Assembly: GCA_024509875.1 (NCBI GenBank) | Contig: JAMPIV010003427.1 | Coordinates: forward strand, 124,001 to 188,000 | DNA length: 64,000 nucleotides | Reading direction: 5' to 3' | DNA from: Oreohelix idahoensis | Taxonomy: Eukaryota; Mollusca; Gastropoda; Stylommatophora; Oreohelicidae | Part shown: piece after piece, positions 11,501-23,941 of the stretch | How positions within the stretch are numbered: the stretch's first letter is position 1 | Layout of the letters: every line of letters starts with the position of its first letter | The notes under the pieces: model-generated | Databases searched by the model: none | Told to the model about the DNA's origin: nothing | What the model saw: the letters and a program-made list of their open reading frames with translations, nothing else | Translations under genes and position numbers: made by a program

Positions 11501-13720
11501 TGTGCCGAAAATGCACGATTTCTCACTAAAACTATCAAACAGAGGAGTCTCAAATTTGGCATGCATGTAGTACACATCTATATCTTTAAAAAAAACACAT
11601 CTGCATTTTTGATATTTTGGTAATTTTCTTTTATAAATTTTTTAAAAATATTTTAAAAAAATATTTTTTCACACAAATATAGTTTTTTTTTTTATAAATC
11701 ATTAAAAATATAATTTAAAACTTATAAAAATAATCATGAGTAGTACACATCTATATCTTTAAAGTAACACATCTGCATTTTTGATATTTTGGTAATTTTC
11801 TTTTATAAATTAAAAAAAAATTAAAAAAAAAATTTTTTTCATACAAATATAGTTTTTTTTTTTTTTAAATCATTAAAAATAGAATTTTAAACTTATTAAA
11901 ATAATCATGAGTAAAATTGTTTTAATTTTCAGTCACAACATGTGGGTACAATTTGATAAAGTTTGGTCAATGGGAAACAAGATTTTTGTTCTTGAAAATT
12001 GGTGAAAAACCCAATATAGCTGTTGTTTTTTTTTTTTTTGGTTACCAGGGTAGAAGGAAAGAAGAAAAATTAGGCAAGACAAAGGCGAGAGGAGAAGCTG
12101 CAGGAAGCTGAAGGAGGGGCAGCATATAGTGCTGGACAATTTTAAACACATTCAGCCTCCCAGAATGAAGTATATTAGACAAGACAAGTCACTCGATGAC
12201 TAAAATGCATTTTTCTCAAAACTAACATTTTATTAACAAAAAAATGTTTTTTTTTTTACAAACTATCCAATAGATCAGTCTGAAATTTGGCATGCATATA
12301 GGACACATATATACCTTTAAATTGACAGGGGCTTTGTTTGATATTTTGGTAATTTGCTTTGATATATTTTTTTAAATATATTATTTCATTGTTTTTCATA
12401 AAAATATAGTGTATTTTTTAAAAAAAAACTCATTAAAAATAGAATTTTTATTTTATCAAAAAAAGCCCTAGACAAATTGTTTTAATTGTCAGTCACAACA
12501 TGTGTATGCAATTTGATAAAGTTTGGTCAATGGTAAACATAAGATTTTTGCTCTTGAAAATTGGTGTAAAACCCAATATGGCGGTTGTTTTTTTTGGTTA
12601 CCATGTAGAAGGAAAGAAGAAAAATTAGGCAAGATAAAGGCAAGAGGAGCAGCTGCTGGAAGCTGAAGGAGGTGCAGCATATAGTGCTGGACAATTTTAA
12701 ACACATTCAGCCCCCCAGAATGGAGTATATTGGACAAGCAAGTCACTCGATGACTAAAATGCATTTTTCTCAAAACTAACATTTTATTAACAAAAAAATG
12801 TTTTTTTTTACAAACTATCCAATAGATCAGTCTGAAATTTGGCATGCAGATAGGACACATATATACCTTTAAATTGACCGGGGCTTTGTTTGATATTTTG
12901 GTAATTTGCTTTGATATATTTTTTTAAATATATTTTTTCATTGTTTTTCATACAAATATAGTGTATTTTTAAAAAAACTCATTAAAAATAGAATTTTTAT
13001 CTTATCAAAAAAAACCCTAGACAAATTGTTTTAATTGTCAGTCACAACATGTGTATGCAATTTGATAAAGTTTGGTCAATGGTAAACATAAGATTTTTGC
13101 TCTTGAAAATTGGTGTAAAACCCAATATGGCGGTTGTTTTTTTTGGTTACCATGTAGAAGGAAAGAAGAAAAATTAGGCAAGATAAAGGCAAGAGGAGCA
13201 GCTGCAGGAAGCTGAAGGAGGTGCAGCATATAGTGCTGGACAATTTTAAACACATTCAGCCCCCCAGAATGGAGTATATTGGACAAGACAAGTCATTCGG
13301 TGACTAAAATGCATTTTTCTCAAAACTAACATTTTATTAACAAAAAATTTTATTTTTTACAAACTATCTAATAGATCAGTCTGAAATTTGGCATGCATGT
13401 AGGACACATATATACCTTTAAAATGACAGGGGCTATTTTTGATATTTTGGTAATTTGCTTTGATATATTTTTTAAATATTTTTTTTCATTGTTTTTCATA
13501 CAAATATAGTGTATTTTTTTAAAAAAATCATTAAAAATAGAATTTTTAACTTATCAAAAAAAGCCCCTGACAAATTGTTTTAATTGTCAGTCACAACATG
13601 TGTGTGCAATTTGGTAAAGTTTGGTCAATGGGAAACATAAGTTTTTAGGTCTCGAAAAGTGGTGAAAATCCAATATCTCGGAATTTTTTTTTGGTTACCA
13701 TGGTAACCACATGTTTTTTA
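11500..13720. repeat. Satellite-like tandem repeat, period about 549 bp
   Basis: The block AGTCACAACATGTG recurs at 11931, 12491, 13040 and 13589 (spacings 560, 549, 549). The block CTGAAATTTGGCATGCA recurs near 12280, 12830 and 13380, with a weaker match near 11550. Four units are visible; the first is the most diverged and has an internal duplication of about 180 bp (11570-11750 against 11740-11900). Units are AT-rich with poly-A/T runs. Minus-strand ORFs inside are repeated copies of one meaningless frame. A perfect 16-bp palindrome GGTTACCATGGTAACC sits at 13693-13708. Confidence 0.9.
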
Positions 13721-14085
13721 ACAAAATAAACTGTAGAATTTGGTTCATGGACATACACTGTGTCTATTGAGCACATAAAAAGTTTGAAAATGTTATTAGA
13801 ACAAAAGTTAGTTTTCACTGTAGGGAAACCCCTTAAAATGGTATTACTGTTTCCATTTGTTGTGTCAAAGCCAGTAGTATATTCATTCGCTTTGTGTTGT
13901 GTCTTTAATGCTATATGTTGACAGGGACCGAAAAGGGAGCAAAGGATAGTAACACTGGAACTTAGCATACATGTCGTTAAAAACATAAAGAGGGTTGGCC
14001 ATGGGACCAGCTACTCTGTCCTGTAGAAACTTAGAGCCGCAGAAACTTTAACAAGGCCACTAATGTGGAATTGATGACAAGAACG
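13721..14085. other. No recognised feature
   Basis: Unique-looking sequence between the satellite and a LINE relic; no supported ORF. Confidence 0.4.
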
Positions 14086-14375
14086 ATGTAACGGCTAGTG
14101 GAACACGCGCTGGCGATAGGTGGGTCACACAATGAGGAAACTTTCTGATTAACATAACCAAGCAGTCCTTGCTATGGAATCTGAATGGTAAGAGAAATAT
14201 ACGAGTAGGTAGATCGAAAAGCAGACGAGGGAGAGAACTGGAGACAACTGAAAACGATGAAGAAAACAGAAAGACATTGAGCTGATGGCACGCCACAGGA
14301 AGGCTTGGCATATATTTATTGAAGGCCTATGCTCCTTGCTTGAGGCAATGAAGGCTGATGAAGAATTAATAAACT
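14086..14375 (+). pseudogene. LINE 3'-end relic (RT C-terminus)
   Basis: Broken frames read like the C-terminal tail of non-LTR retrotransposon polyproteins: WVGHTMRK near 14115, a basic stretch (GRSKSRRGRELETT) near 14210-14250, and WHIFIEGLCS near 14308. Several stops and frame changes show an old, 5'-truncated copy. The next 275 bp (to 14650) hold nothing I recognise. Confidence 0.55.
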
Positions 14376-14650
14376 AATTAACTATATCAAGTGATGTGTT
14401 TGAACTAATAAACAACTACCATATATTTTATTTGATATAACATCATGATAACATTTTTTTTAAATGTAAAGGTAGTCCCTTAGAAGATATTTGTCGCCGG
14501 TGAAAAAAAGTGTTAGAGACTTTACTATACAAGGTTGAGCCTTGTGAGGTGAGGTGACCAGTTCATTTCCTCGCTACCTTTGGCTTCCATAACTCAAGAG
14601 CAGAGTAAGGTATCCATTTACAGCGTGTCGCTACCAGGTTTAGAACCTGA

Positions 14651-14848
14651 CAGTGGAGTACTAAGGGGGTGCGGGGGGGGGGGGGTCGCGGTCCGCCCCG
14701 GGTGACAGCCAGGTCGGGGTGCCATCAGACACTTTTATGATAGTGCTTACTGTTAAAAATATACTTGCAACAGTGTTTCTTTATGGGGGAAGGGGTGCCA
14801 AAGGTAGGATCTGCCCCGGGTGCCAAATACATTAATGTAAGCACCATG
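14651..14848. mobile_element. hAT-type MITE, degenerate copy
   Basis: Begins CAGTGGAGTACTAAGGGG and shares its body (CCCCGGGTGACAGCCAGG, ACTTTTATGATAGTGCTTA) with the better-defined MITE at 19850-20024. The right end is decayed and no clear TSD is seen. It contains a run of 13 G at about 14671-14683. Confidence 0.6.
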
Positions 14849-14868
14849 TCAACTCAATCACAGAGAAC

Positions 14869-16303
14869 ATGAAAGACGTGCTCATTGAATCAGCAACAGA
14901 AATACTTGGTAAAAGAAAGAAAATAAACAAACCATGGGTTACAGATGACATTCTGAAGTTATGTGATACACGGCGGGAAATGAAAAAGGTTAAGAAAGAG
15001 GTTCCTGAAGCAGCATGGCAATACAGTATGGTGAATAAAAATATTAGAAAGAAAATGAAACAGGCCAAAGAAAAATGGGTAGCTGATCAATGTGAGTCCA
15101 TTAATACGGGGCTAATAAAAGGTAACAGCAAGGCAGCTTTTGACACATTAAGAAGACTATCAAAACCCCAACAGCCCAGGGTAACTGTCATAGAAGATAG
15201 CAATGGGGCTCTGCTCAATGAAAAAACAGCTGTAATGAGAAGGTGGACAGAATATTGTAAAGAATTATATAACTGTAAACTTGACACTGACTTAGGCATA
15301 TTAAACAACATTAAGTGCGAAAACAGGGAACTCGGAAATGCAGCAATATTACGGGAAGAAGTGGAAGAGGCTATATGTTCGATGAAAGGAGGGAAGTCAC
15401 CGGGTGTGGATAATATACCAGCAGAGCTCTTGAAATATGGAGGACCAGATATAGTAAAAATCATGACAACAATTTGCCAGAAGATATGGAGTACAAAAAA
15501 ATGGCCAAAAGAATGGACGCAGTCATTAGTAATACCGCTTCCAAAGAAAGGAAATCTAAAAATGTGCAAGAACTACAGAACCATTAGCCTTATTAGTCAT
15601 CCAAGTAAAGTGATGTTAAGGATACTTTTGAACAGAATAAAACTGAAATCAGAAGAAATCTTGTCAGAGGAACAGGCTGGCTTTAGACCAAAAAGAAGTA
15701 CCTCAGAACAAATCTTCAATATTAGATTACTGATCGAAAAACATCTCCAGCATCAACATGATTTATACCATAACTTCATCGATTTCACAAAAGCCTTCGA
15801 TCGAGTCTGGCATGAAGGCTTATGGCAAATAATGAGAAAATTCAATTCTGATACCAACATCATAAATATCATTGAAGCACTATACAAGGACGCAAGCAGT
15901 GCTGTTTTTGCAAGCAACGACATTGGAGAATTTTTCAAAACAACTGTAGGAGTTCGCCAGGGATGCATCCTGTCACCAGTGCTCTTTAATATATATCTAG
16001 AACATATTATGCAGGAGGCTCTCTACGATTATAAATCAACCATATCGATTGGAGGCCGCCCTCTGTGTAATCTACGTTTTGCTGATGATATTGATCTGAT
16101 AGCTGGAACAGAATCAGAACTTCAAGACCTTACCTCTAGACTGGAGAAAGTAACAAGAACGTATGGGATGGAAATTAATATAGAAAAAAAGCAAGATATT
16201 GGTGAATAGCCATAAGAAACATGTTCCGACCAATATTACGTTAAATGGGCAAACGTTAAAAGAAGTTAACACCTTTAAATATCTCGGGTCCACTATATGT
16301 AGT
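14869..16303 (+). pseudogene. Non-LTR retrotransposon reverse transcriptase, 5' part
   Basis: The ORF from the ATG at 14869 encodes a LINE reverse transcriptase: KPWVTDDILKLCD near the start, GKSPGVDNIPAELLK, WTQSLVIPLPKKGN, YRTISLISHPSKVMLRI, EEQAGFRPKRSTSEQIF, first catalytic Asp in FIDFTKAFDRVW, VRQGCILSPVLFN, and FADDIDLIAG. This motif set resembles RTE-like elements of invertebrates. The ORF stops at 16209 because of a one-base shift at a poly-A run near 16186-16192; after it the frame reads on (VNTFKYLGSTICS) to 16303, where a solo LTR interrupts it. No endonuclease domain is visible upstream, so the copy is 5'-truncated. Confidence 0.9.
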
Positions 16304-18709
16304 TGTCGTGAAATATTCTAATCCACATATATAAATTAAAAGGTAAATGCAAAGCCTAACAAATAAATTTAATAAAAGGAAGAAGAATGGTAAAGAACAG
16401 TGCTGTCACAATGACTGTACTCGAAATCCCCCTTGTTTTCTACTTCGTCGGCAAATTGTAACGCCTTCACGTTGATAGTAAAAGCCTACTGTATTATTAC
16501 CCGCTTTCTTCAATGAAACGTGTGCTGTATTTCTTGGAAAAACAGTGAGATACGCAAGCTGAACAATGACCTAATTTTAATATTTCATTCATTCCATTTT
16601 ATACACGGCGTAACAAAGACAGATGGACTAAAGGATAGAGAGAAGGGAGAGGCATAAAGCCGAACACGTGCAACACTAAACACGCGTCGCGCGATACACA
16701 ATTACTACTATCACGCGTGTAAGGCCACATGCACTAACTTTTTCGGACGGACAGTGATAAATTCACTACCCTTCCCAGAGTTAGGTTTTTAAATCCTGAA
16801 AAACTCTTATTAGAAAAGATAACATTAGATGGGTTTACGTTTGAAAACATTACAGTACCCAGACAGCACATCTTCGAAACAGGAGGTAGAAGGAATTGCA
16901 TATTTTGAACGCAGCATATTAGCTCTATTAAATTTGTATATTTGGGTTCCTTAGGGCTTGCTGACAAAGAATATGTAAAACGTTACGCAAATAGTCTAGG
17001 AATTAACAAGTTATAACCAAAATAAAATAGTGGGGATGCCTGACAGCATGAAATCATTTCTGCTCATAAAATTTTTTTAATAACGTGTTTGAAAAAACCT
17101 TGCGTACGGAAATAGCCTACCATGTAAACTCCAAATTGATTTGAGCGCAACAAATATAAGACTAAACACGATTGGTCGGACTATAAATACTATCTTTGGT
17201 TGTTAGGGGAGACGTAGGAAGGTAACATTTTTTCAAACACTTGTCGAAACGTGGCTCCATTGGCCAGACTCGCTGATATAATCACTTAGGAGCGTTAGTT
17301 CGAGACCACTAGTTCAAATAAGCTTGATAAAGCAACAGTGCGTTGAAGCCAGCTCATATTTTTGCTAAATAAAAGCCTGGAACATAAGCAGATGGGAATT
17401 TGTGCCAGAATTCATTGCTAGTCAACGTATCTGTGTGTATTCTATGAATTGTGGTAAGCTTGAAACATTCAGTATCTTTTAATGAAAATTGAATGTGAAT
17501 TGTTAATTTATGCCTGTATATATGTGTAGTTCAGTAGCAAACATGATGTAAAGCCTATAATGCTCCAGCCTGAACAGAAGGTGTCGGAGGAAAGTAAAAC
17601 GGCATGGAATGGCCAAACAGTACACTGACACCTAGATGATTGACTAGAAAGAAATAATGCTGGAAGTGCAGAGGCGTAGTAACCATTAAGGAGGTTAATA
17701 CTGGTATAAAGTATTTCAGATGAAGCTGACAGTTGGCCTAACGCTCTGAACTCAATGTTTGTGGTGTATTGTGCTCAGTGTAGACTAGAGTATCAATTAG
17801 TTATGAAGTAGAAGGTACATCCTTCTTGTTTTCAGGGACCGTGGTCTTGATGGTATTGAGCAGCACCTGGTCAGAGCTTTGCTGAATCCAGAGTCGGACA
17901 GCATACTCCTTGGTCCATTTAGCTATCAGTGAGGTGTCTCCAGAGCCCAGGGGAGAATCGAGCAGAGGAGTCTTTTCCTGCCGCCATCACGCAAGATAAG
18001 CTGATGTGGCCAGCTGAGCTCAAAATTATGTACCCCCATCTTAAAATGACCTTGTAAAAATAACATTAAGAGGGGAATTAAATTGTTTTAATATCAGGAA
18101 CTGAGAACATCTCCAATACTAGTTCCAATAAAGACAAACTATTGAAGTCATGATGACAAATACCAACAGAGCTTGAACAAAACAAAACCAGTATTACCTC
18201 ATATTACTACTACACAACTGACACACATAGGATACTTTTAATAATATATGTCACTACAATATTCATATTGATAAATTCTGTACATATAACTTGTAAGTAA
18301 AATTGATTGTGATTCCTGGTTCCCTTTGTATTTGAATCAGGACACATATTCATTCATAACAGCAATGAATACATATTGTTATTTGAAAAGTTATCAGTGA
18401 CTCCTTTAAGATATCCTTTAGAGTGTTATATGTATGTGAGTGTCACAGTGTTGTCAAGTGTGGTGGAATAAATTAAATTGTTTATCTGTCTGTTGTTGTT
18501 ATGACTTACACTTCATCATACACATACCCTAGACATACAACGTAGTCATCACACTATTCCAGAATAATTCTGACTGAGGTATACATATGTGGCAGCAAGT
18601 AAGGTTATATATAATACACTACTCTTATTAGATATATATACCTTCACAGCTGATCTCAGTCAGTACACTAAGTCCCCTATACATATTTATAACATCCCAC
18701 TTCACCACA
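16304..18709 (+). mobile_element. Solo LTR inserted in the LINE (TSD GTAGT)
   Basis: A 2406-bp insertion starts TGTCGTG and ends ACCACA (TG...CA), with a perfect 5-bp TSD GTAGT at 16299-16303 and 18710-18714. Without it the LINE reads continuously across the site. It has no recognisable ORF. An AATAAA lies near 18470, toward the right end, so plus orientation is likely. Its first seven bases match those of the solo LTR in the gypsy gag. Confidence 0.85.
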
Positions 18710-19300
18710 GTAGTGATGGAAGATCAAGTAAAGAAATCAAGACAAGACTTGAGATGGCCTCAGCTGCCATGACAAGGTTGAATGTGATCTGGAAAAGTAA
18801 CATCAGTTTTCCTGTGAAGATCAAATTATACAAATCACTTGTATTATCTATTCTCTTGTATGGGTGTGAGGGCTGGACACTCACTGCAGATACGGAGCGA
18901 AGGATTCAGGCTTTCGAGCATAAATGTTATAGAAGAATTTTGCGCATTTGCTATAAAGAGCACAAAACAAATGTCTATGTTAGAGAGAAGATAAACACCT
19001 ATGCAGGCCACCAAGAACCACTTTTGTCAATAGTGAAACGTCGAAAGCTTGCCTGATTTGGGCATGTAACTCGTCATGACTCCCTTTCGAAAACGATCCT
19101 CCAGGGAACAGTCGAAGGTAAACGGAGAAGAGGAAGGCAAAGAAAATCCTGGGCTGATAACATCAAAGAATGGGCAGGACACGGTTTTTCCACACTTGTA
19201 CGCATTGCTGAGAATAGAGAGCAGTGGAGGACCATGTCTGCTGATGCTTCCACCACGGCACCCCTACGACCCATGACGGGTTATGGGTTGAGATGAGATG
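18710..19300 (+). pseudogene. Same LINE, C-terminal part
   Basis: Continues the LINE ORF after the solo LTR: SDGRSSKEIKTRLEMAS, LYGCEGWTLTAD, AFEHKCYRRILRI, then a TGA at 19054-19056 where relatives carry Trp, then FGHVTRHD, RGRQRKSWADNIKEW and ENREQWRTM to a stop near 19300. These are the usual C-terminal motifs of RTE-like polyproteins. The element ends close to GGGTTGAGATGAGATGAAG (19283-19302). Confidence 0.88.
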
Positions 19301-19342
19301 AAGCACCATGTCGCTCGGACGCTTACATCATGATATCCTGGC

Positions 19343-19798
19343 ATTAACAAAGGCGCATTAACATATGTGTGCTAACCAAAGAGTATTAACCAAGAAGCAT
19401 TAACCAAGGAGTAACCAAGAAACATAAACAAAGGAGTTTTAACAAAGGATCATTAACCAAAGCTCATTAACCAAGGAGTTTTAACCAAGTAGCTTTAATC
19501 AAGGAGTTTTAGCCAAAGAAGCATTAACCAAAGAGCATTAACTAAGGAGCATTAACCAAGGAGCATTAACAAAAAAGCATTAACTAAGGAGTTTTAGCCA
19601 AGTAGTTTTAACTAAAAAGCATTAACCAAAGAGCATTAACCAAGGAGTTTTAGCCAAGTAGTTTTACTAAAGAGCATTAACCAAGGAGCATTAACCAAAG
19701 AGCATCAACCAAGGAGTTTTAGCCAAGTAGTTTTAACTAAAGAGCATTAACCAAAGAGCATTAACCAAAGAGCATTAACCAAGGAGTTTTAACCAACA
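19343..19798. repeat. Minisatellite, GCATTAACCAAGGA-type units
   Basis: About thirty short units of roughly 14-16 bp, alternating between GCATTAACCAAAGA-like and GTTTTAACCAAGTA-like variants, placed directly after the LINE 3' end. Confidence 0.9.
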
Positions 19799-19849
19799 TA
19801 CACATATTAAACGGGATATTAGTGAAATGCTGTCTATAGGACTCTAGAT

Positions 19850-20024
19850 CAGTGACGTACTAAGGAGGAGGGGAGCCGCCCCGGGTGACAGCCAGGAGGT
19901 GCAATCGTTCACTTTTATGATAGTGCTTAATGTTAAAAATATACTTGCAACTTTTTTTTCTTTATGGGAGGAGTGCCGAATGTAGGATCCGTCACGGGTG
20001 CTAAATGCTTTAAGTACGCCTCTG
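19850..20024. mobile_element. hAT-type MITE (175 bp)
   Basis: The termini CAGTGACGTACTAAGG and the complement of CTTTAAGTACGCCTCTG form imperfect inverted repeats of the CAGNG class. Flanking 8-mers CTCTAGAT (19842-19849) and CTCCTGAT (20025-20032) agree at six of eight positions, as expected for an aged 8-bp hAT duplication. No coding capacity. Confidence 0.7.
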
Positions 20025-20061
20025 CTCCTGATATCAAACAGACGTGAAGAAGTCAGATACA

Positions 20062-20250
20062 CCAGAAGAACATTGTCAGAGAGGGCGTGTATTAGAAGAT
20101 ACGGTGGTCTGAAGACGCACGAAAGCAAAAGTCCAGCAATCAAGCAGTATGGACATTGATGAACATTGCCTGAGAAGGCGTGTATTAGAAGATACTGTGG
20201 TCTGAAGAAGCAGGGCGTTAAAAGTCTAGCAATCAAGCAGCACGGGCATC
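20062..20250. repeat. Two-copy tandem repeat, 93-bp period
   Basis: AACATTG..GAGGGCGTGTATTAGAAGATAC at about 20069 recurs at about 20162. The next 350 bp (to about 20600) hold nothing I recognise. Confidence 0.75.
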
Positions 20251-20600
20251 AATATATATATAAAATCCCAGCTTTTTCTGTCACTAACGCTAAGGGATGC
20301 AACTTTGGTTGAAAATTAAACATTAATTGTATTGTTTGCCTTATATGTACTATCCCGAAAATAGTAACACTCGACAAAGAAAAGTGCGCAAATGACGGTG
20401 TGCACAAAAATATTTATAGAATATGTGATCAAGAATACACACATTGGGATCCTCGCTTCTTGCTACGTAGTTCGTGTACTGTGGTGATAAACAGTGGTTT
20501 TTAAAAATACTTTTGAATAAGTAAAATTGCCGTTAGGTATTGGTGCTTTTGAATTTAATTCCCGTCTTTTGACGGGTTTTTACACTAGTAGATATTAGAA

Positions 20601-20885
20601 CAGGACCAGCAACATAAAACAGCTCCAGCTCATCATCATCATGATCATTTCAGATTTCGCTGCTCATAGACATGCGACCATCACCGCTGCTGGTCCATAT
20701 GAAGCCTTGCACCAAAGCATGTGTGTGCTCTGGCAGCGATGGTTTCTATAGCAACAAGTTTTACCCTATGAGGTTACAGCCCCAAGCGTAACCTCACATT
20801 GGTCGCCTCTTACAGCATGTATGAGGAAGCGGTAATCCTGTTCTTTCTGTCTTCTCAGAGAAACCAGGGAGAACTAAACGAGTCA
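20601..20885. repeat. Dispersed repeat, SINE-like, copy 1
   Basis: Contains GGCAGCGATGG..CTATAGCAA, a GAGGTTACAGCCCC segment and TTGGTCGCCTCTTACA. Weaker copies with the same order of blocks occur at 49785-49985 and 63790-64000. Boundaries are not resolved. Confidence 0.5.
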
Positions 20886-21208
20886 TTAAACAGCCCAGGA
20901 GAAGACATATTGAGTGGTGGTGAACAGTGTAATGAAGTACAACATGAAACGTTCCAGGCGCTGGATATAATAGTTATCATGAAATCTTCACGCCACGTAA
21001 CATCGTAAAACCAATAGAAGAAAGTAGTGTTGAACATTGTCTGGGGGAAATTCAGCTTGTCTTAGTTAACGATTCGGGATATCAAATAGTTTTTTTAATG
21101 TTTATGCGTCACAAGACGACGTTCTCTCTATCTCTCTCACACGCTCTCTCTCTTACTTTCTTTCATTCATTTGTTTACTTCTCAAGCCAGTTTTTGTCAG
21201 ACTCTCTC

Positions 21209-21209
<1 letters not shown>

Positions 21210-21242
<33 letters not shown>
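21210..21242. repeat. Poly-C homopolymer, 33 bp
   Basis: An uninterrupted run of 33 C after a CT-rich stretch. The ORF through it gives only poly-proline and is not a gene. Exact length may be an assembly estimate. Confidence 0.9.
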
Positions 21243-21689
21243 ACTCTTCATGGCAATTACTAGTTTGTTTTCTCCTGACAGGAGTCGTAATGTATTTTTG
21301 ATTCAGTTATTCGGGTTCAAAGAAATCTGAGACGAAACATTGGAAGAGAGAACGGAAAATGGGTATAAGAGTACAGAGCTTGAGAGAAAATAGAATGTTG
21401 CAGAAGAGAGACATTGAAAGCAGAGGAGTATTAAAGGAAAAGACAGTCAAGGCCTTGAGAACAGAGTAGACGTTAGTTGAGTTTATAGGGAGCGGAGGCT
21501 AATGAACTGAAAGAATACATCTGGAATGCTTCTCTTGACTGAGAGTGGAAGTTGCAAGATGGTAGTAAGCGATATGGCAGTCTCAAACTGACACTGGCTT
21601 CATTTTACCATAAACTCCAGTAACTGAGCCATGCATTCATATAGATTTTAGTAATTTACAATCTCTGTCCAGCCTTCGCAAAATGTATT

Positions 21690-21850
21690 AGGTTACTTAT
21701 TTACTTAGTCATCCCTCTTCTACTGTGAAGTGTAGAGATTTGGAGGAGGGAGCGCCATACTATCCTATCGGTTGTCTTCCTTCTGGCCTGGTTCCAGTCT
21801 AGTTCTCGGTCCTTCAGAGATTGCCTTATGTTGTTCTCCTGGCCATGTTG
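21690..21850. repeat. Dispersed repeat fragment (TTACTTAGTC type)
   Basis: TTACTTAGTCATCCCTCTTCTACTGTGAAGTGTAGAG near 21700 matches TTACTTAGTCGTTCCCCTTCTACCATGAGGTGTAGAG near 51578 (given here in parts in each copy). Family unknown. Flanking 21243-21690 and 21850-22160 hold no recognised feature. Confidence 0.5.
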
Positions 21851-22165
21851 ATTATATTAAAATATTTAAATAAAATATGTCTATGTTATTATTAAGCTAT
21901 TAACATATTTCAGTACCATACGATATTAACTTATTCCATGCAATATACAAATAAACATTAATATAACAGGGTTTTTATAGTTATAATATGTGACAGAATG
22001 GGGCGACCCCTCTCGATCTCTGTTTCACTACGGCAGTATCAATTACATTTTTGTACTGATTTTTATTGTGTGCTTTCAATTGTCACACTTTCTTTCTTTC
22101 TTTCTATGCTATGTGTAGCAGATATTATGTATTTTCCTTCTTACACTCCTCTCAGGGATAGGTTA

Positions 22166-23357
<1,192 letters not shown>

Positions 23358-23629
23358 ATAAGATTAATTAGAAACTCTGTTATTGACAGTATATTCAAAT
23401 CCTATACCATAGTGCTAATCTTTTGACTTTTTGGGGGTTAATTAACTTCTTATTGTGGGATCTTGTCTCAACAGAGGGGATTGCACTTATGTGTCTATTT
23501 CTTTATTAAATTCTGTAACCTATGATTTTTATACTTTGATATTTGATATTAAATGTTGTGAAGTTCTTTTCTTTACGATAAATGAACTTAACATAAAACT
23601 TAATTACCTGTGTCGGTCAGCTCGTCCCA
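23358..23629 (+). mobile_element. LTR family X, copy 3, left piece
   Basis: Aligns by eye with 43580-43830 in LTR copy 1 (ACCATAGTG...CTTTTGACT, TATGTGTCTAT, GGTCAGCTCGT). Interrupted at TCGTCCCA (23622-23629) by the R array; the LTR resumes at 36947. Its 5' part is missing beyond the SINE. Confidence 0.75.
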
Positions 23630-23941
23630 TTATCTATTACACATAAGGGAGGGAAACCCCAGGCCTGTAAACAGTAAATTAATATGAAACAAATATAAAG
23701 GTATGTTATCAGGCACTCGCAGGAAATAAAAAAGTAGAACACCAGACAACAGAAAAACAACAGACATGAGTGGCTTACCCAGGATTTGAACATTGGACCT
23801 TCCGTGCGACAACCCCGCCTAGCCATGCAAGCGAATCATACTATCCGCCCTGCCATCTACGCATCATCAAAAAATGATGTTTCAATGGCAGGTCAACAGT
23901 GCGAACCACAATACATGACACCAGAAGTCCACCATGGGCAG
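23630..23941 (-). repeat. R repeat unit, minus orientation, left part
   Basis: Reverse complement of the 463-bp unit at 36154-36616, with a tRNA-like segment carrying a B-box-like TGTTCAAATCC. Broken at GGCAG (23937-23941) by a solo LTR and resuming at 27193. Confidence 0.85.

Noticed and set aside
12489..13286. Minus-strand ORFs of 82-123 codons in the satellite
   Set aside because: The same frame occurs in successive 549-bp units; repeat artefact.
21098..21301. ORF with poly-proline
   Set aside because: Produced by the poly-C run; no other protein-like feature.
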